This document shows positions 26,227 through 36,047 of a stretch of DNA of 64,000 nucleotides, in pieces; positions within the stretch are counted from its first letter, which is position 1, and each line of letters starts with the position of its first letter. The notes under the pieces are model-generated. The model was given only the letters and a program-made list of their open reading frames with translations, made no database searches and was not told the origin of the DNA. The DNA comes from Methanobrevibacter sp. (GTDB lineage: Archaea > Methanobacteriota > Methanobacteria > Methanobacteriales > Methanobacteriaceae), in contig JAFRFD010000007.1 in the NCBI GenBank assembly GCA_017434525.1, positions 46,912 through 110,911 of the forward strand. Reading direction: 5' to 3'. The position numbers and the translations under genes are program-made.

Positions 26227-26248
26227 AAAAATTAAATGAGGATTACAA

Positions 26249-29200
26249 ATGCCAGTTGATAAAGATATTAAAAAAGTATTAATTATTGGTTCTGGACCTA
26301 TTCAAATTGGACAGGCTGCAGAGTTCGATTATTCAGGTTCACAAGCATGTAAATCACTAAGGGAAGAAGGTATTGAAACTGTTTTGGTCAACAGTAATCC
26401 AGCTACAATCCAAACTGACATTGACATGGCTGATACAGTTTATACCGAACCATTAACTCCGGAAGTTGTTGCCAAAATCATAAAAGAAGAAGAAATTGAT
26501 GCTATTTTACCAACTATGGGTGGACAAACTGGATTAAATATTGCAACAGGTCTTGGAGATTTAGGCTTGCTTGAAGGAATCAAAGTATTGGGTTCAGATG
26601 TTCAGACAATTAAAGATGTGGAAGACCGTGACTTGTTTGCAAACCTTATGGAGGAAATCGGAGAGGAAATTCCAAAATGTCATGCTGTAGAAAGTGTTGA
26701 TGCAGCACTTGAAGCCGTAAAAGACATTGGTTATCCTGTCATTGTCAGACCTGCATTCACATTGGGTGGAACCGGTGGTGGAATTGCACACAATGAAGAG
26801 GAATTAATTGAAATTGCAAACCATGGATTGGACATGAGTTTCATTAATCAGGTTCTAATTGACGAATCCGTTCTCGGATGGAAAGAAATAGAATTTGAGG
26901 TAATGAGGGATAAGGAAGATACCTGTATCATCGTTTGTACCATGGAAAACATAGACCCTATGGGTATCCACACAGGAGACAGTGTCGTTGTGGCTCCTAT
27001 TCAATGCTTATGTGATGAAACAATCCAAAAAATGCGTGATGCATCAATCAAGATTATTAGGGCATTAGGAATCAGAGGCGGATGTAACATTCAATTTGCA
27101 CTCAACCCTGAAACCGACGAATACAAGGTCATTGAAGTAAATCCACGTGTGTCAAGAAGTAGTGCGCTCGCTTCAAAAGCGACAGGTTATCCAATCGCTA
27201 AAATCTCATCAAAAATTGCATTGGGCCTTACTTTGGATGAAATTAAAAACGACATTACCAAAGAGACTCCTGCTTCATTCGAACCTGCTATCGATTATGT
27301 CGTAATCAAAATCCCAAGATGGCCGTTTGACAAGTTCAAAGGAATCAGCCGTCAGGTTGGAGTTCAAATGAAAGCGACAGGGGAAGTAATGGCTATTGGA
27401 AGAACCTTCGAAGAGGCATTCCAAAAAGCATTAAGGTCTCTTGATATGGGCTTTGACGGATTTGAATATGTTGAATGGTCAGAAGAGGACCTTGCTAATC
27501 CGACTGATTTAATCTATTTCCAAATATATTCCGCAATTAAAGATGGAATGGATATCGATAAAATCAGGGAACTTACAAAAATTGATAACTTCTTCTTATA
27601 CAAAATCAGAAATATCGTAAACTTCGAAAATGATGTCACCGCTGAAAAGTTAGATGACGAGTATTACTTAAGAAAAGCAAAACAATTCGGATTTTCAAAT
27701 AAAAGATTGGCAACCTTGTCCGGTCAAACCGAAGAATACATTAGAAACTTGCTTTCAAGATACAACATCAAACAGTCTTACAAAATGGTAGATACTTGTG
27801 CTGCGGAGTTCGAAGCAAAAACTCCATACTACTACAGCAGCTATGATGCTGGAAACGAACTGGTTTCAACCACCAAAAAGAAAGTTGTTATTCTTGGTGC
27901 GGGCCCAATTAGAATTGGTCAAGGTATTGAATTCGATTACTGTTGTGTACATTCATCCCTGGCTTTAAAAGAGGATGGCATTGAAACAATCTTAATCAAC
28001 AACAACCCTGAAACCGTAAGTACCGATTATGACATTTCAGATAAGCTGTTCTTTGAACCGTTGACATTTGAAGATGTAATGGGAGTGATTGATCAGGAAA
28101 AACCTGATGGAGTAATTGTACAGTTTGGTGGTCAAACATCAATCAACCTTGCGGTTCCCCTAGCTAATGCGGGAGTTAAAATCTTAGGAACTCCATATGA
28201 AAGTATTGATAGGGTAGAGGACAGGGAATTATTCGCTGAGCTTCTGGAAAAATTACACATTCATCAAGCTCCATATGGAACTGCTAACTCATTTGAAGAG
28301 GCAAAAGAAATTGCAGAAAAAATCACATTCCCAGTATTGGTTCGTCCGTCATATGTTATCGGTGGAAGAGCAATGGAAATTGTTTATGACACCAATGAAC
28401 TTGAGGAATATATGAAAGAGGCTGTTAAAGTTTCACCTGACCATCCAATTTTGGTGGATAAATTCCTGGAGGATGCAATTGAGTTGGATGTTGACCTTTT
28501 ATGTGACGGTGAAGAAGTATTCATTGCAGGAATCATGGAACACATTGAAGAAGCTGGTGTTCACTCTGGAGATTCAGCATGTGTAATACCTCCTCAAACA
28601 GTTCCGGCACATATTTTAGACACAATTCGTGAAAATTCAATCAAATTGGCTTTGGAATTGGATGTTAAAGGTTTGATGAATATTCAATATGCAGTCAAAC
28701 TTGATGAAGAAATGGTTTACATTATTGAAGCTAACCCTCGTGCAAGTAGGACAGTTCCATTTGTAAGTAAGGCCATTGGTGTGCCAATTGCTAAAGTTGC
28801 AACTTGGATTATGCATGGGGCTAAACTGAAAGACTTCAATTTAACCAAAGAAATTAAAATTGACCATGTTGCCGTAAAAGAGTCTGTATTCCCATTCTTG
28901 AAACTGCCTGAATCCGACACCGTTTTGGGTCCTGAAATGAAATCCACCGGTGAAAGTATAGGTATTGATGAAAACTTCGGAATGGCATTTTACAAATCAC
29001 AACTTTCAGCAGGTATGGAATTGCCTAAAGAAGGTAAAATATTTATCAGCGTAAAAGAATCAGATAAAAAGAAAATCAGGCCAATTGCAGAAAAGGCAGC
29101 TAATTTAGGATTTAAAATCATGGCCACTGATGGTACTGGTGATGCAACAGGACTTAGTGATGTCGAAAAGGTACTAAAAGTGTCACAAGGATCTCCTAAC

Positions 29201-29425
29201 ATCAGGGATGCAATCCTAAATAAAGAAATTGATTTGATTATTAACACTTCAGAAGGTAAACAGTCTGCTAAAGACGGTTACATTATCAGAAGATTGGCTA
29301 TTGAACTTGGTATACCTTATGTTACCACATTAGCTGGTGCAAGAGCGGCTTTAAACGCTATTCAGGCTGTACAAAATAATGAAATCAATGTAAAATCATT
29401 AAATGACTATGCTGATGGAGAATAA
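26249..29425 (+). CDS. carB: Carbamoyl-phosphate synthase large subunit
   Basis: The synthetase subunit, 1,058 residues, with two internally homologous ATP-grasp halves: first half opens [19 protein letters not shown], second half at about residue 545 [16 protein letters not shown]. Both glycine loops are seen ([10 protein letters not shown] and [10 protein letters not shown]), and the last 130 residues are the MGS-like allosteric domain. It is a full-length single gene; in some archaea it is split into two. The end is followed by a T10 run at 29439-29448. Confidence 0.97.
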   Translation: MPVDKDIKKVLIIGSGPIQIGQAAEFDYSGSQACKSLREEGIETVLVNSNPATIQTDIDMADTVYTEPLTPEVVAKIIKEEEIDAILPTMGGQTGLNIATGLGDLGLLEGIKVLGSDVQTIKDVEDRDLFANLMEEIGEEIPKCHAVESVDAALEAVKDIGYPVIVRPAFTLGGTGGGIAHNEEELIEIANHGLDMSFINQVLIDESVLGWKEIEFEVMRDKEDTCIIVCTMENIDPMGIHTGDSVVVAPIQCLCDETIQKMRDASIKIIRALGIRGGCNIQFALNPETDEYKVIEVNPRVSRSSALASKATGYPIAKISSKIALGLTLDEIKNDITKETPASFEPAIDYVVIKIPRWPFDKFKGISRQVGVQMKATGEVMAIGRTFEEAFQKALRSLDMGFDGFEYVEWSEEDLANPTDLIYFQIYSAIKDGMDIDKIRELTKIDNFFLYKIRNIVNFENDVTAEKLDDEYYLRKAKQFGFSNKRLATLSGQTEEYIRNLLSRYNIKQSYKMVDTCAAEFEAKTPYYYSSYDAGNELVSTTKKKVVILGAGPIRIGQGIEFDYCCVHSSLALKEDGIETILINNNPETVSTDYDISDKLFFEPLTFEDVMGVIDQEKPDGVIVQFGGQTSINLAVPLANAGVKILGTPYESIDRVEDRELFAELLEKLHIHQAPYGTANSFEEAKEIAEKITFPVLVRPSYVIGGRAMEIVYDTNELEEYMKEAVKVSPDHPILVDKFLEDAIELDVDLLCDGEEVFIAGIMEHIEEAGVHSGDSACVIPPQTVPAHILDTIRENSIKLALELDVKGLMNIQYAVKLDEEMVYIIEANPRASRTVPFVSKAIGVPIAKVATWIMHGAKLKDFNLTKEIKIDHVAVKESVFPFLKLPESDTVLGPEMKSTGESIGIDENFGMAFYKSQLSAGMELPKEGKIFISVKESDKKKIRPIAEKAANLGFKIMATDGTGDATGLSDVEKVLKVSQGSPNIRDAILNKEIDLIINTSEGKQSAKDGYIIRRLAIELGIPYVTTLAGARAALNAIQAVQNNEINVKSLNDYADGE

Positions 29426-29438
29426 TTTTTCTCTATCC

Positions 29439-29448
29439 TTTTTTTTTT
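29439..29448 (+). terminator. Poly-T terminator after carB
   Basis: A run of ten T residues begins 14 bases after the carB stop. Archaeal transcription ends at such U-tracts without needing a hairpin. It also falls at the end of the convergent gene. Confidence 0.55.
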
Positions 29449-29449
29449 A

Positions 29450-30043
29450 TTAATTACTGGACAGATATTCCTCAATATTGATACCGCATGAAGGACACTC
29501 TTCTTCACCGATTTTTAACCTGCTTTTACATTTAGGGCAGAAGTTCAATTTAACCTTGTACTCTTTGGTTTGGTCAATAACGATATTGGCTTCTATTCTT
29601 TCGGTGATGTTGCTGTTTAGGACACTTTTGTCCCAGTCGTTGTCCATTAGAAGCTTTTTATAATAGAACGCTTCGGTCATGGTTTCATAATATCCAATAA
29701 TCTCGCCCATTCTCTTAATGTAAAATGCTTTAATTTTATGATTAAAGAGAATTTCACCTTCCCTTTCCTTTTTGTTAAACTTTGCCCCTTTTATGGGGCC
29801 TCTTGGTCTTTTTTCAGGAAATGGTGGCAATACCATATTTTCATACTTGTTTTCCAAATCGCACTCAACAAGCAAATCATAGTCAAAATTACAAAAAAAT
29901 AGCGCATCTCGCTCATATAATGCATCAGACAATTTCCTAAACTCTCCATAGTCTTTATTGTTATGCTTAACTCTGTATACGTTACCAGTTTTTACGATGT
30001 TCCTGTAGAAGTATCTTATTTCCTGAGAGTTAATAGAAATCAT
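29450..30043 (-). CDS. Zinc-ribbon protein with repeated YRV-type domain, unknown function
   Basis: A 197-residue protein from ATG 30043. Its front half holds a module reading IVKTGNVYRVKHNNKDYGEF, followed by ALYERDALFF, which is echoed weakly by HKIKAFYIKRMGEIIGYY and TMTEAFYYKKLLM; the pattern is similar to AP2-like or integrase-arm-type DNA-binding modules. The C-terminus is a zinc ribbon (FCPKCKSRLKIGEEECPSCG). DNA or RNA binding is possible. The frame extends 10 codons further to a TTG; ATG 30043 is preferred although GGAG directly touches it. Confidence 0.68.
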   Translation of the reverse strand: MISINSQEIRYFYRNIVKTGNVYRVKHNNKDYGEFRKLSDALYERDALFFCNFDYDLLVECDLENKYENMVLPPFPEKRPRGPIKGAKFNKKEREGEILFNHKIKAFYIKRMGEIIGYYETMTEAFYYKKLLMDNDWDKSVLNSNITERIEANIVIDQTKEYKVKLNFCPKCKSRLKIGEEECPSCGINIEEYLSSN

Positions 30044-30175
30044 CTCCGTTATACTGAAAAAGCGAAGTGTCAAATAAGTGTAAAAATCTTAATTGCACTT
30101 GATTAATATTATTTTTTTTAATTTAATAAAGTTAATGAAAAATTATTTTAATAAAAAAAATTAGATTCTAGATTA

Positions 30176-31330
30176 ATGTTTACTATAACAAATGGAATCA
30201 TTTTAAAAGGCGAAGATTTGGTTCCAACCAAAGAAAATATCGTCGTTGATGAAGGCAAAATCATTGAAATTGGAAAGGATGCAGCGGAAGGCAAAATAAT
30301 CGATGTTGATGGTGCCACCATTTGTCCTTCATTTATCAATGGCCATATGCATATTGGGGACTCCATAATAAAGGATGAAGGTTACGGTTTATCCTTAAGC
30401 GAAATGGTCAAACCTCCAAATGGAGTTAAACATAAGGCATTAGCCAACGCAACCGAGGATGAGCTGATCCATGCCATGCAGGAGTCAATGTGGGACATGG
30501 TTAACTCAGGAACCACCCATTTTATTGATTATCGTGAAGGTGGAATTAAGGGTGTTGAACTTTTAAGAGAAGCTTCCAGAGACATTCCAATAAAGCCAAT
30601 AATTCTGGGACGTGACGACAGTTTTTATGGTGATGATCCTGATTTGGGAGAAGTTAAAATTGCCATCAGAAAGCTGCTGAAGGTTGCTGACGGAATTGCG
30701 CCAAGTGGGTTTGGCGAGATTACCGAAGAAGTTGCAAGCCTAATCGTTAAGGAGTGTAGTAAACAGGGTAAAATCTCATCAATTCATGTAGCAGAATCAG
30801 AATCTAATCAGATAGAATCATTAAACGAATTCAATAAAACGGAAATTGAAAAGGGCCTCAACAACTGCTTTGATCAATTGGTTCATCTCACCAATCCTAA
30901 AAACAATGATTTGGAGCTGGTTTCAAAATCCAATTCTAATGTTGTGGTATGTCCACGTGCTAACGCAACATTGAATGTTGGGGTTTCCAGACTTAATGAA
31001 ATGTTGAAGTTGGGAATCAAACCGTTGCTTGGAACTGACAATGTAATGCTGAACTCTCCAAATATGCTCAGGGAGTTGGAATTCACTTTAAAAATAATGT
31101 CAGTTTATTATAACTCCTATATCAATCCAAAACAATTATTACAAATGGCCACAACAAACGTGTGCAGTTCTAATGTAAATAATATTATACAAAAAACCTT
31201 TATAAATGAGGGTAATTCTGCAGAATTTATTATTTTCAAATCTTTTTCTAAAAATCCATATCTTAATATATGTAATCGTTGCGAAACGAAAAATATATTA
31301 TATATCATTAATAAAAAATGTAATGTATAA
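30176..31330 (+). CDS. Amidohydrolase-family protein (chlorohydrolase/deaminase-like)
   Basis: A 384-residue TIM-barrel metal hydrolase. Metal ligands: HMHIGDS (near residue 57), His in SSIHVAES, and Asp in LLGTDNVML. The N-terminal and C-terminal beta sandwich of SsnA/TrzN-like deaminases is visible (ITNGIILKGEDLVPTKENIV). The third histidine appears in QLVHLTNPK. The exact substrate is unclear; the family includes 5'-deoxyadenosine, SAH and N-ethylammeline hydrolases. ATG 30176 is 25 bases after TTTTAATAAA and has no ribosome binding site, so the mRNA may be leaderless. The last 60 residues are more divergent. Confidence 0.75.
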   Translation: MFTITNGIILKGEDLVPTKENIVVDEGKIIEIGKDAAEGKIIDVDGATICPSFINGHMHIGDSIIKDEGYGLSLSEMVKPPNGVKHKALANATEDELIHAMQESMWDMVNSGTTHFIDYREGGIKGVELLREASRDIPIKPIILGRDDSFYGDDPDLGEVKIAIRKLLKVADGIAPSGFGEITEEVASLIVKECSKQGKISSIHVAESESNQIESLNEFNKTEIEKGLNNCFDQLVHLTNPKNNDLELVSKSNSNVVVCPRANATLNVGVSRLNEMLKLGIKPLLGTDNVMLNSPNMLRELEFTLKIMSVYYNSYINPKQLLQMATTNVCSSNVNNIIQKTFINEGNSAEFIIFKSFSKNPYLNICNRCETKNILYIINKKCNV

Positions 31331-31371
31331 TATCATGGATGTAAATCTATGCATTATGGGAGTTGTTAATT

Positions 31372-31794
31372 ATGTATAAAAAAATATTGGTTCCAACTGA
31401 TGGATCAGAATTTGCAAAGAAAGCTCAAAAGCATGCATTGTTTTTAGCAAATGTCACTGGGGCTGAAATTGTTGCTGTGAGTGTCACAGAAAATAATTTT
31501 GTTAACGGACTTCCATTGGATGATGAAGTATACCAATTAAATCAAGTCTTAAAAGAAAGATCAGAAGAGAATCTCGTAGAATTTGATAAATTAAATGAGG
31601 ATAATATAAAAATATCTCATGTCATTAAAGAAGGTTCTCCTGCAAAATGCATTTTAGAAGTGGCAAATGAAGAAGACATAGATTTAATAGTAATGGGCAG
31701 TTCAGGCAAATCCGGATTTGATAGGTTTATAATGGGTAGTGTAGCAGACAAGGTTGTAAACTCAGCCAAATGCGCGGTACTTGTAATCCATTAG
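31372..31794 (+). CDS. Universal stress protein (UspA family)
   Basis: A 140-residue UspA-fold protein that binds ATP in many relatives. The opening YKKILVPTDGSEFAKKA and the ATP motif VMGSSGKSGFDRFIMGSVADKV (G-x2-G-x9-G-S-type) are intact, so nucleotide binding is likely. I chose ATG 31372, which follows GGGAG; an in-frame TTG lies three codons earlier. The gene precedes the CBS-domain gene by 40 bases in the same direction, and both kinds of domain sense adenine nucleotides, suggesting a shared stress or energy role. Confidence 0.92.
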   Translation: MYKKILVPTDGSEFAKKAQKHALFLANVTGAEIVAVSVTENNFVNGLPLDDEVYQLNQVLKERSEENLVEFDKLNEDNIKISHVIKEGSPAKCILEVANEEDIDLIVMGSSGKSGFDRFIMGSVADKVVNSAKCAVLVIH

Positions 31795-31834
31795 ATTATT
31801 ATTATGATTTTTATTTGTTAATATAGGTGTTTTT

Positions 31835-32674
31835 ATGTTAGTTAAAAGAACAATGTCTAAAAATGTAGTTAGTGTTTCCGTACCTGGTAACAGAGAGAAA
31901 GTTTTAGACTTAATGAGAAAAGAAAAAAAAGCAGTACTTCCTGTTGTTAAAGAAGATACTGATATTTTAGTAGGACTAGTAACTCGTTCCGATTTAATTA
32001 ATAATCCTGATGAAGAACAAATTGCAATGTTGATGACTAGAGACTTAGTCACTGCTAATCCTGGTGAGGATGTAACTGACGTTGCTCGTAAAATGATTGA
32101 AAATAATGTTAGAAGAGTTCCTGTAGTAAATGATGATGGGGAACTTGTTGGAATCATCACATCTTTTGATTTGGTTTCCAAAGCATTAACTAAACTCACT
32201 ATTGATGATGCAGTTGAAAATTACATGATTACTACCGTTCCAACCACATGGGAAAAAGCTCCATTGAATGTTGCTTTCGAATCCATGAATCAATTCGGTT
32301 TAAAATCTATTTTGGCATTGGATGATGATGCTAAATTATCCGGTATTTTAACCGAAACCGATTTCATTTCCGAAATTGAAATTATTTCTGAAAGAAGTGA
32401 ACACAGTTCCACTGTAGGTACTGAAGGGGACAAATGGTCTTGGGACAGTACTTCTGTATTGTACATTGAGAAAAACAGTTTAAAATTCACAGACAAAGTA
32501 GTTAGTGATGTCGCTGTCGGCAATGTTGAAGTAGCTAACTCTAAAACTAAAGTTTCTGACTGTGCTAAAAAAATGAAATCCTTAAACATTGAACAAATTC
32601 CTGTCATTGGTGTTGAAGGAGATTTAGTAGGTATTGTCAGAGCTAGTGACTTAATCAAAGCTTTAGTAGAATAG
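31835..32674 (+). CDS. Four-CBS-domain protein
   Basis: A 279-residue protein with two CBS pairs (about 1-120 and 130-279), marked by LVKRTMSKNVVSV, ILVGLVTRSDLI, ELVGIITSFDLVSK, LSGILTETDFI and LVGIVRASDLIKAL. CBS pairs bind adenosine nucleotides or SAM and act as energy sensors; no catalytic domain is present. It is a standalone regulator, likely of an unidentified partner. Operon context: UspA before it and a Methanobacteriales-like conserved protein 10 bases after. Confidence 0.9.
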   Translation: MLVKRTMSKNVVSVSVPGNREKVLDLMRKEKKAVLPVVKEDTDILVGLVTRSDLINNPDEEQIAMLMTRDLVTANPGEDVTDVARKMIENNVRRVPVVNDDGELVGIITSFDLVSKALTKLTIDDAVENYMITTVPTTWEKAPLNVAFESMNQFGLKSILALDDDAKLSGILTETDFISEIEIISERSEHSSTVGTEGDKWSWDSTSVLYIEKNSLKFTDKVVSDVAVGNVEVANSKTKVSDCAKKMKSLNIEQIPVIGVEGDLVGIVRASDLIKALVE

Positions 32675-32684
32675 CTGTGATATA

Positions 32685-33140
32685 ATGGCTGTTAGTCCTG
32701 TTTTAGTGATTAAAGCAGATGATAGTTCGGTTGGTGTTCGGGCAAGATTATATGATGATTTTGTCGAACACGAAATTATTCTTAACTCTGTTATCGCTTA
32801 TTGGTGGGCTAACAATTTGCCTCCTGTTGTTAAATTTTTAGAGCTTTTTGAATCAGTTATAAAACGTACTGTTAATGAGTTAATGCCTCATAAGGAGTTA
32901 AAACTTAAATATGAGCTTAAATCTGATGATGAGCTTGAGTTGGCTTCTGAAATTGAGATCAATCTGATTGAAATTGAAGCGGACGGAACTGGTTTTAAGA
33001 TTGAGGGCAAACAACTGGTTTTAAAAGGTTTGTCCAAGAGTTCTGAAAATCATATTGGAAGCGAATTTGTCGAAACTGTTGAAAAAACTATTGAAACTCC
33101 AGACATTGTTTTTAAAAAATATCAAGACATGAAAAAATGA
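32685..33140 (+). CDS. Conserved hypothetical protein next to CBS gene
   Basis: A 151-residue acidic soluble protein with a short motif YWWANNLPPVVKFLELF and a charged C-terminus. It is not recognised. The start ATG follows GTGATA directly after the CBS gene stop, so the pair is probably translated together. The beta-rich tail (ELASEIEINLIEIEADGTGF) suggests a compact fold. Position suggests a partner for the CBS protein; function cannot be said. Confidence 0.75.
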   Translation: MAVSPVLVIKADDSSVGVRARLYDDFVEHEIILNSVIAYWWANNLPPVVKFLELFESVIKRTVNELMPHKELKLKYELKSDDELELASEIEINLIEIEADGTGFKIEGKQLVLKGLSKSSENHIGSEFVETVEKTIETPDIVFKKYQDMKK

Positions 33141-33397
33141 GTTTTAATTTTTTTCATTCTTTTTTTTAATATCTTTTCTTTGACATTTGATGGGAAAAGT
33201 TAACATATCATTATCTTCATTTTTCATTAAATTTAAAGTAACTTTTTTCAAGACATTTTGTTTTAATTAATCATTCATTTGTTTAAATTCAATGCTACCA
33301 ACAATTTCTTTAATTTTGTCTGCTTAACATATACAATTCTTCAAGATATCTAAGTTTTGTATTGTGGTGTTATTGGTATATGATTTTCATGCCGAAC

Positions 33398-34051
33398 TTA
33401 TTCTACTTCCAGTTTGATGCTTTTGATGAGATCTTTAGCATCTTCCTTTTTAATGTCTACGGATTGGCGGATAAAATCAATAAGTTTGTCCTTTTTATCA
33501 TCGTCTAAGGTTGATGAGTTTAGGGTCTGGGCATAATTTCTTTTGGGATAGTATGTATTTTTAGCTATTTGAAGCAATTCGTCTTTTTCATCTTCAGTAA
33601 TGATATTTTGTATAGTCGCATTTTCAAAAACATATTTCATATTAATCAATGGTTCTGAAAGCGGTTCCAGGGTTTCAGAATCAAGCATTACTGCAACATC
33701 ATCATCTGAATCAACTTCTCCGCTTGTATATTGGTTGTATACGTAGCCAATTCCATGCATTCCCAAAACATCGAGCTCCGATGCCCTTAGGGCGCCCATG
33801 CTTGATGCACCATAAACTTCAATTCCTTTTTTTATAACATTGAGGATTTCCTTGTGCCCTACAGCGGAGTTTTGATGGAACACGCCATCAATTATCCCAA
33901 TGATGTCGGGATTTTCCTTTAAAGCAAGGTTCAAATCTCCTCGCTGAATCGGTCTTTTGTAGATTACTTCAATATCATCGTGTGAGTCTAAAATTTCTTT
34001 TGCTTCGCTGAATGGAAGGGATAATCCTGTGTAAATTATGATTTTTGTCAT
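33398..34051 (-). CDS. tfuA: TfuA-related protein
   Basis: TfuA partner of YcaO enzymes, 217 residues. The family signature is clear: ITEYTGLSL-like opening (IIIYTGLSLPFSEA), DGVFHQNSAVGHKEIL and GASSMGALRASEL. In methanogens TfuA and YcaO thioamidate a glycine in methyl-coenzyme M reductase subunit McrA, with TfuA thought to help sulfur delivery. Here it directly follows ycaO (4-base gap) as second gene of an M50-YcaO-TfuA unit. The role is inferred from the family. Confidence 0.9.
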   Translation of the reverse strand: MTKIIIYTGLSLPFSEAKEILDSHDDIEVIYKRPIQRGDLNLALKENPDIIGIIDGVFHQNSAVGHKEILNVIKKGIEVYGASSMGALRASELDVLGMHGIGYVYNQYTSGEVDSDDDVAVMLDSETLEPLSEPLINMKYVFENATIQNIITEDEKDELLQIAKNTYYPKRNYAQTLNSSTLDDDKKDKLIDFIRQSVDIKKEDAKDLIKSIKLEVE

Positions 34052-34055
34052 GTTA

Positions 34056-35258
34056 TCATACTTTTAAAAATCTGTAGCCTGCTCGGGTCTGGTCAAGTGC
34101 ATAAAGTTCCATTTCAGGAATGATGACACGAACGACACTGATGTCTAATTCTGGCCTTGTTAAATCGGTGTATAGTATTTTACCAATGTCATTTGAGATT
34201 AATTCATCCTTAACAATTTCAATATCTTCCATAATTGAGGTTGTAGCTTTATTTTCAATATCGCAGAGATTGATTTGGTCTTCCTCTTGTTTGAAATAGT
34301 ATTTGTTTATTCTTTTCATGCGCTCATAGCCTGCTTCACGGGCGAAATCCGCTCTTACAGTATCTTCACGGGCTCCATTGATTTGTGTTGCCCTGCTTTG
34401 GGCCACTTCAGTCAATGCCCTTAGGATTGCAACTTCCGGGTCCAGGTGTGTTCCCATTCCCAAAGTCAGAAGTCCCGCATCTTTTGAAACGGTGTCGTCT
34501 GCGGATGCGGCAATTGTTGGAATGTCAATGTCTGCAGTAAAGTCCATTAATTTGATTTTTATTCCTTCTGATTCAAATTTATCAATGGCATCATTGACGA
34601 TGTCGCTTTCAATACTATCTAAATTAATCTGAGCATAGTTTTTATGGGTTAACTCAAAAATACTCCAGGCATCTCTTTCAATCACTTCAAACATTCCATG
34701 CAGGATTGCCTCTTCCAGGACATTTCCTGAAGCCAAACCATTGGTATTTGACTTGAATAATCCATTTATTGAATTGTCATGAGTATACGGATGATAGACT
34801 GCATTTGACGGAACATAATAGTCCTCATCAGAGATTATGTCATGGGCCAGATTCCATTCCAAGGTGAAATCCGCCAAATCTTTTTTCTCTAACTCCTGGC
34901 CTAAGTTTAAAGATTTGGGGTCAATGTAGTTTCCCTTTTTAGCTATTTCATCCAGACTGGCAATTATGATTTCATCATCTTCCTGCCTTTCGGCGGAATA
35001 TCTCTCAAAACCTTCCATCATTGCAGAGGCTTTTGCATGATCACGTGTAATTCCCTTTCCGCCATAAATGCTGACTGCGCCCTCTTCGGCTGTTGGCCTA
35101 ATGGCAGTATAGATTGGAAGGCCCACCCTATCCAAATCAGTGATGTCCGCAATACGAGTAATTCCGGCTGTTTTCAATTTGTCTTCATTTATTTCAATTG
35201 TTTTTTTAGGGGCAATTACTCGGTGAGTTCCCTTAAAGTATGTTAGTTTTTCGCTCAT
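34056..35258 (-). CDS. ycaO: YcaO-type thioamidation protein
   Basis: ATP-dependent YcaO cyclodehydratase-fold enzyme of 400 residues that most likely makes the thioglycine of McrA together with TfuA. The YcaO signatures for ATP/Mg binding are seen: GKGITRDHAKASAMMEGFERYSAE, NTNGLASGNVLEEAILHGMFEVIERD and LRALTEVAQSRATQINGARED. No fused peptide-binding domain is visible, in line with the TfuA-linked type. It lies between the M50 protease (3 bases before) and tfuA. The methanogen setting favours McrA as the target over a ribosomally made natural product. Confidence 0.92.
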   Translation of the reverse strand: MSEKLTYFKGTHRVIAPKKTIEINEDKLKTAGITRIADITDLDRVGLPIYTAIRPTAEEGAVSIYGGKGITRDHAKASAMMEGFERYSAERQEDDEIIIASLDEIAKKGNYIDPKSLNLGQELEKKDLADFTLEWNLAHDIISDEDYYVPSNAVYHPYTHDNSINGLFKSNTNGLASGNVLEEAILHGMFEVIERDAWSIFELTHKNYAQINLDSIESDIVNDAIDKFESEGIKIKLMDFTADIDIPTIAASADDTVSKDAGLLTLGMGTHLDPEVAILRALTEVAQSRATQINGAREDTVRADFAREAGYERMKRINKYYFKQEEDQINLCDIENKATTSIMEDIEIVKDELISNDIGKILYTDLTRPELDISVVRVIIPEMELYALDQTRAGYRFLKV

Positions 35259-35261
35259 AAT

Positions 35262-35903
35262 TTAAAATCCTATAATTAGTCTAACAATGTTTTCAATACC
35301 CATTGTCATTGACATCAATGTCATGATTCCTGCTATGGCAATAACAACAATCCAAATTCCAAAATTCCACCTTAACACTTTTGATCCGTCAAGGTTTCCG
35401 ATTGGAAGCAAGTTGAATGTTGCAAGAAAACTATTGATTGAATAACCAAGTCCGCAAACAACAAATATCAATACGGAAGTTTCGCTGTGGAATGCAGATG
35501 GATAAACCGCAACACATATTGCCAAAAAGATTAGCGCCAGGATTATATTGACGATAGGTCCTGCAATGGATATTTTACCGTTTATCTCATCGGTCATGTA
35601 ATTTGCATAGGTATAAACAGCACCTGGTGCAGCAAATACGAATCCGAAAAATGAGGTTACTAATGCGAACAGCAATCCTTGAGGCCATAATTTGAATTCC
35701 GCCCAGTAACCATACCTCATTGACACGAATTTGTGCCCGAGTTCATGCAATATGAAACCTGCACCTACACCAACCATAATCATAGGCAATAGGCTAAGTA
35801 CAGCATTTATGTCTCTTCCGGCATTTGCAATTGCAAAACAAAGAGAAATAACGATAAATGCGATTATTAAATCTCTCACTTCACTACTTGTAAATTTAAA
35901 CAT
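35262..35903 (-). CDS. Site-2-type membrane metalloprotease (M50)
   Basis: A 213-residue integral membrane protein with about six hydrophobic segments. The zinc motif HELGHKF lies near residue 55 within a membrane segment and a second Asp motif NLDGSKVLRW comes near 180; both are needed for S2P activity, so it appears active. It is the first gene of the unit followed by ycaO (3-base gap) and tfuA. The linkage could mean a role in maturation of, or response to, the modified protein, which is only a guess. The ATG lies about 31 bases from a TATA-like run and has no ribosome binding site. Confidence 0.88.
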   Translation of the reverse strand: MFKFTSSEVRDLIIAFIVISLCFAIANAGRDINAVLSLLPMIMVGVGAGFILHELGHKFVSMRYGYWAEFKLWPQGLLFALVTSFFGFVFAAPGAVYTYANYMTDEINGKISIAGPIVNIILALIFLAICVAVYPSAFHSETSVLIFVVCGLGYSINSFLATFNLLPIGNLDGSKVLRWNFGIWIVVIAIAGIMTLMSMTMGIENIVRLIIGF

Positions 35904-36017
35904 AATGTTAAAATATCTAATTTGACTTTAATATAATTATCTTTTTTTGTTTGTTTTGAAAAGATAATGAATTAACCTCATCAGAATATTCGCCGTGACA
36001 TGCAATATTGCTTATTT

Positions 36018-36026
36018 TTTTATAAT
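36018..36026 (+). promoter_or_regulatory. TATA box of the M24 peptidase gene
   Basis: TTTATAATA is centred about 26 bases before ATG 36048, with no ribosome binding site between, suggesting a leaderless mRNA. It also rules out the longer frame starting at 36000. Confidence 0.5.
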
Positions 36027-36047
36027 ACTTTTTCTAAATTATTAAAC

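Noticed and set aside
33141..33397. Possible degraded coding sequence on the minus strand after the YcaO-TfuA unit
   Set aside because: Short coding-like stretches occur in different frames but are broken by stops; no family could be identified, so it is left as intergenic AT-rich DNA.
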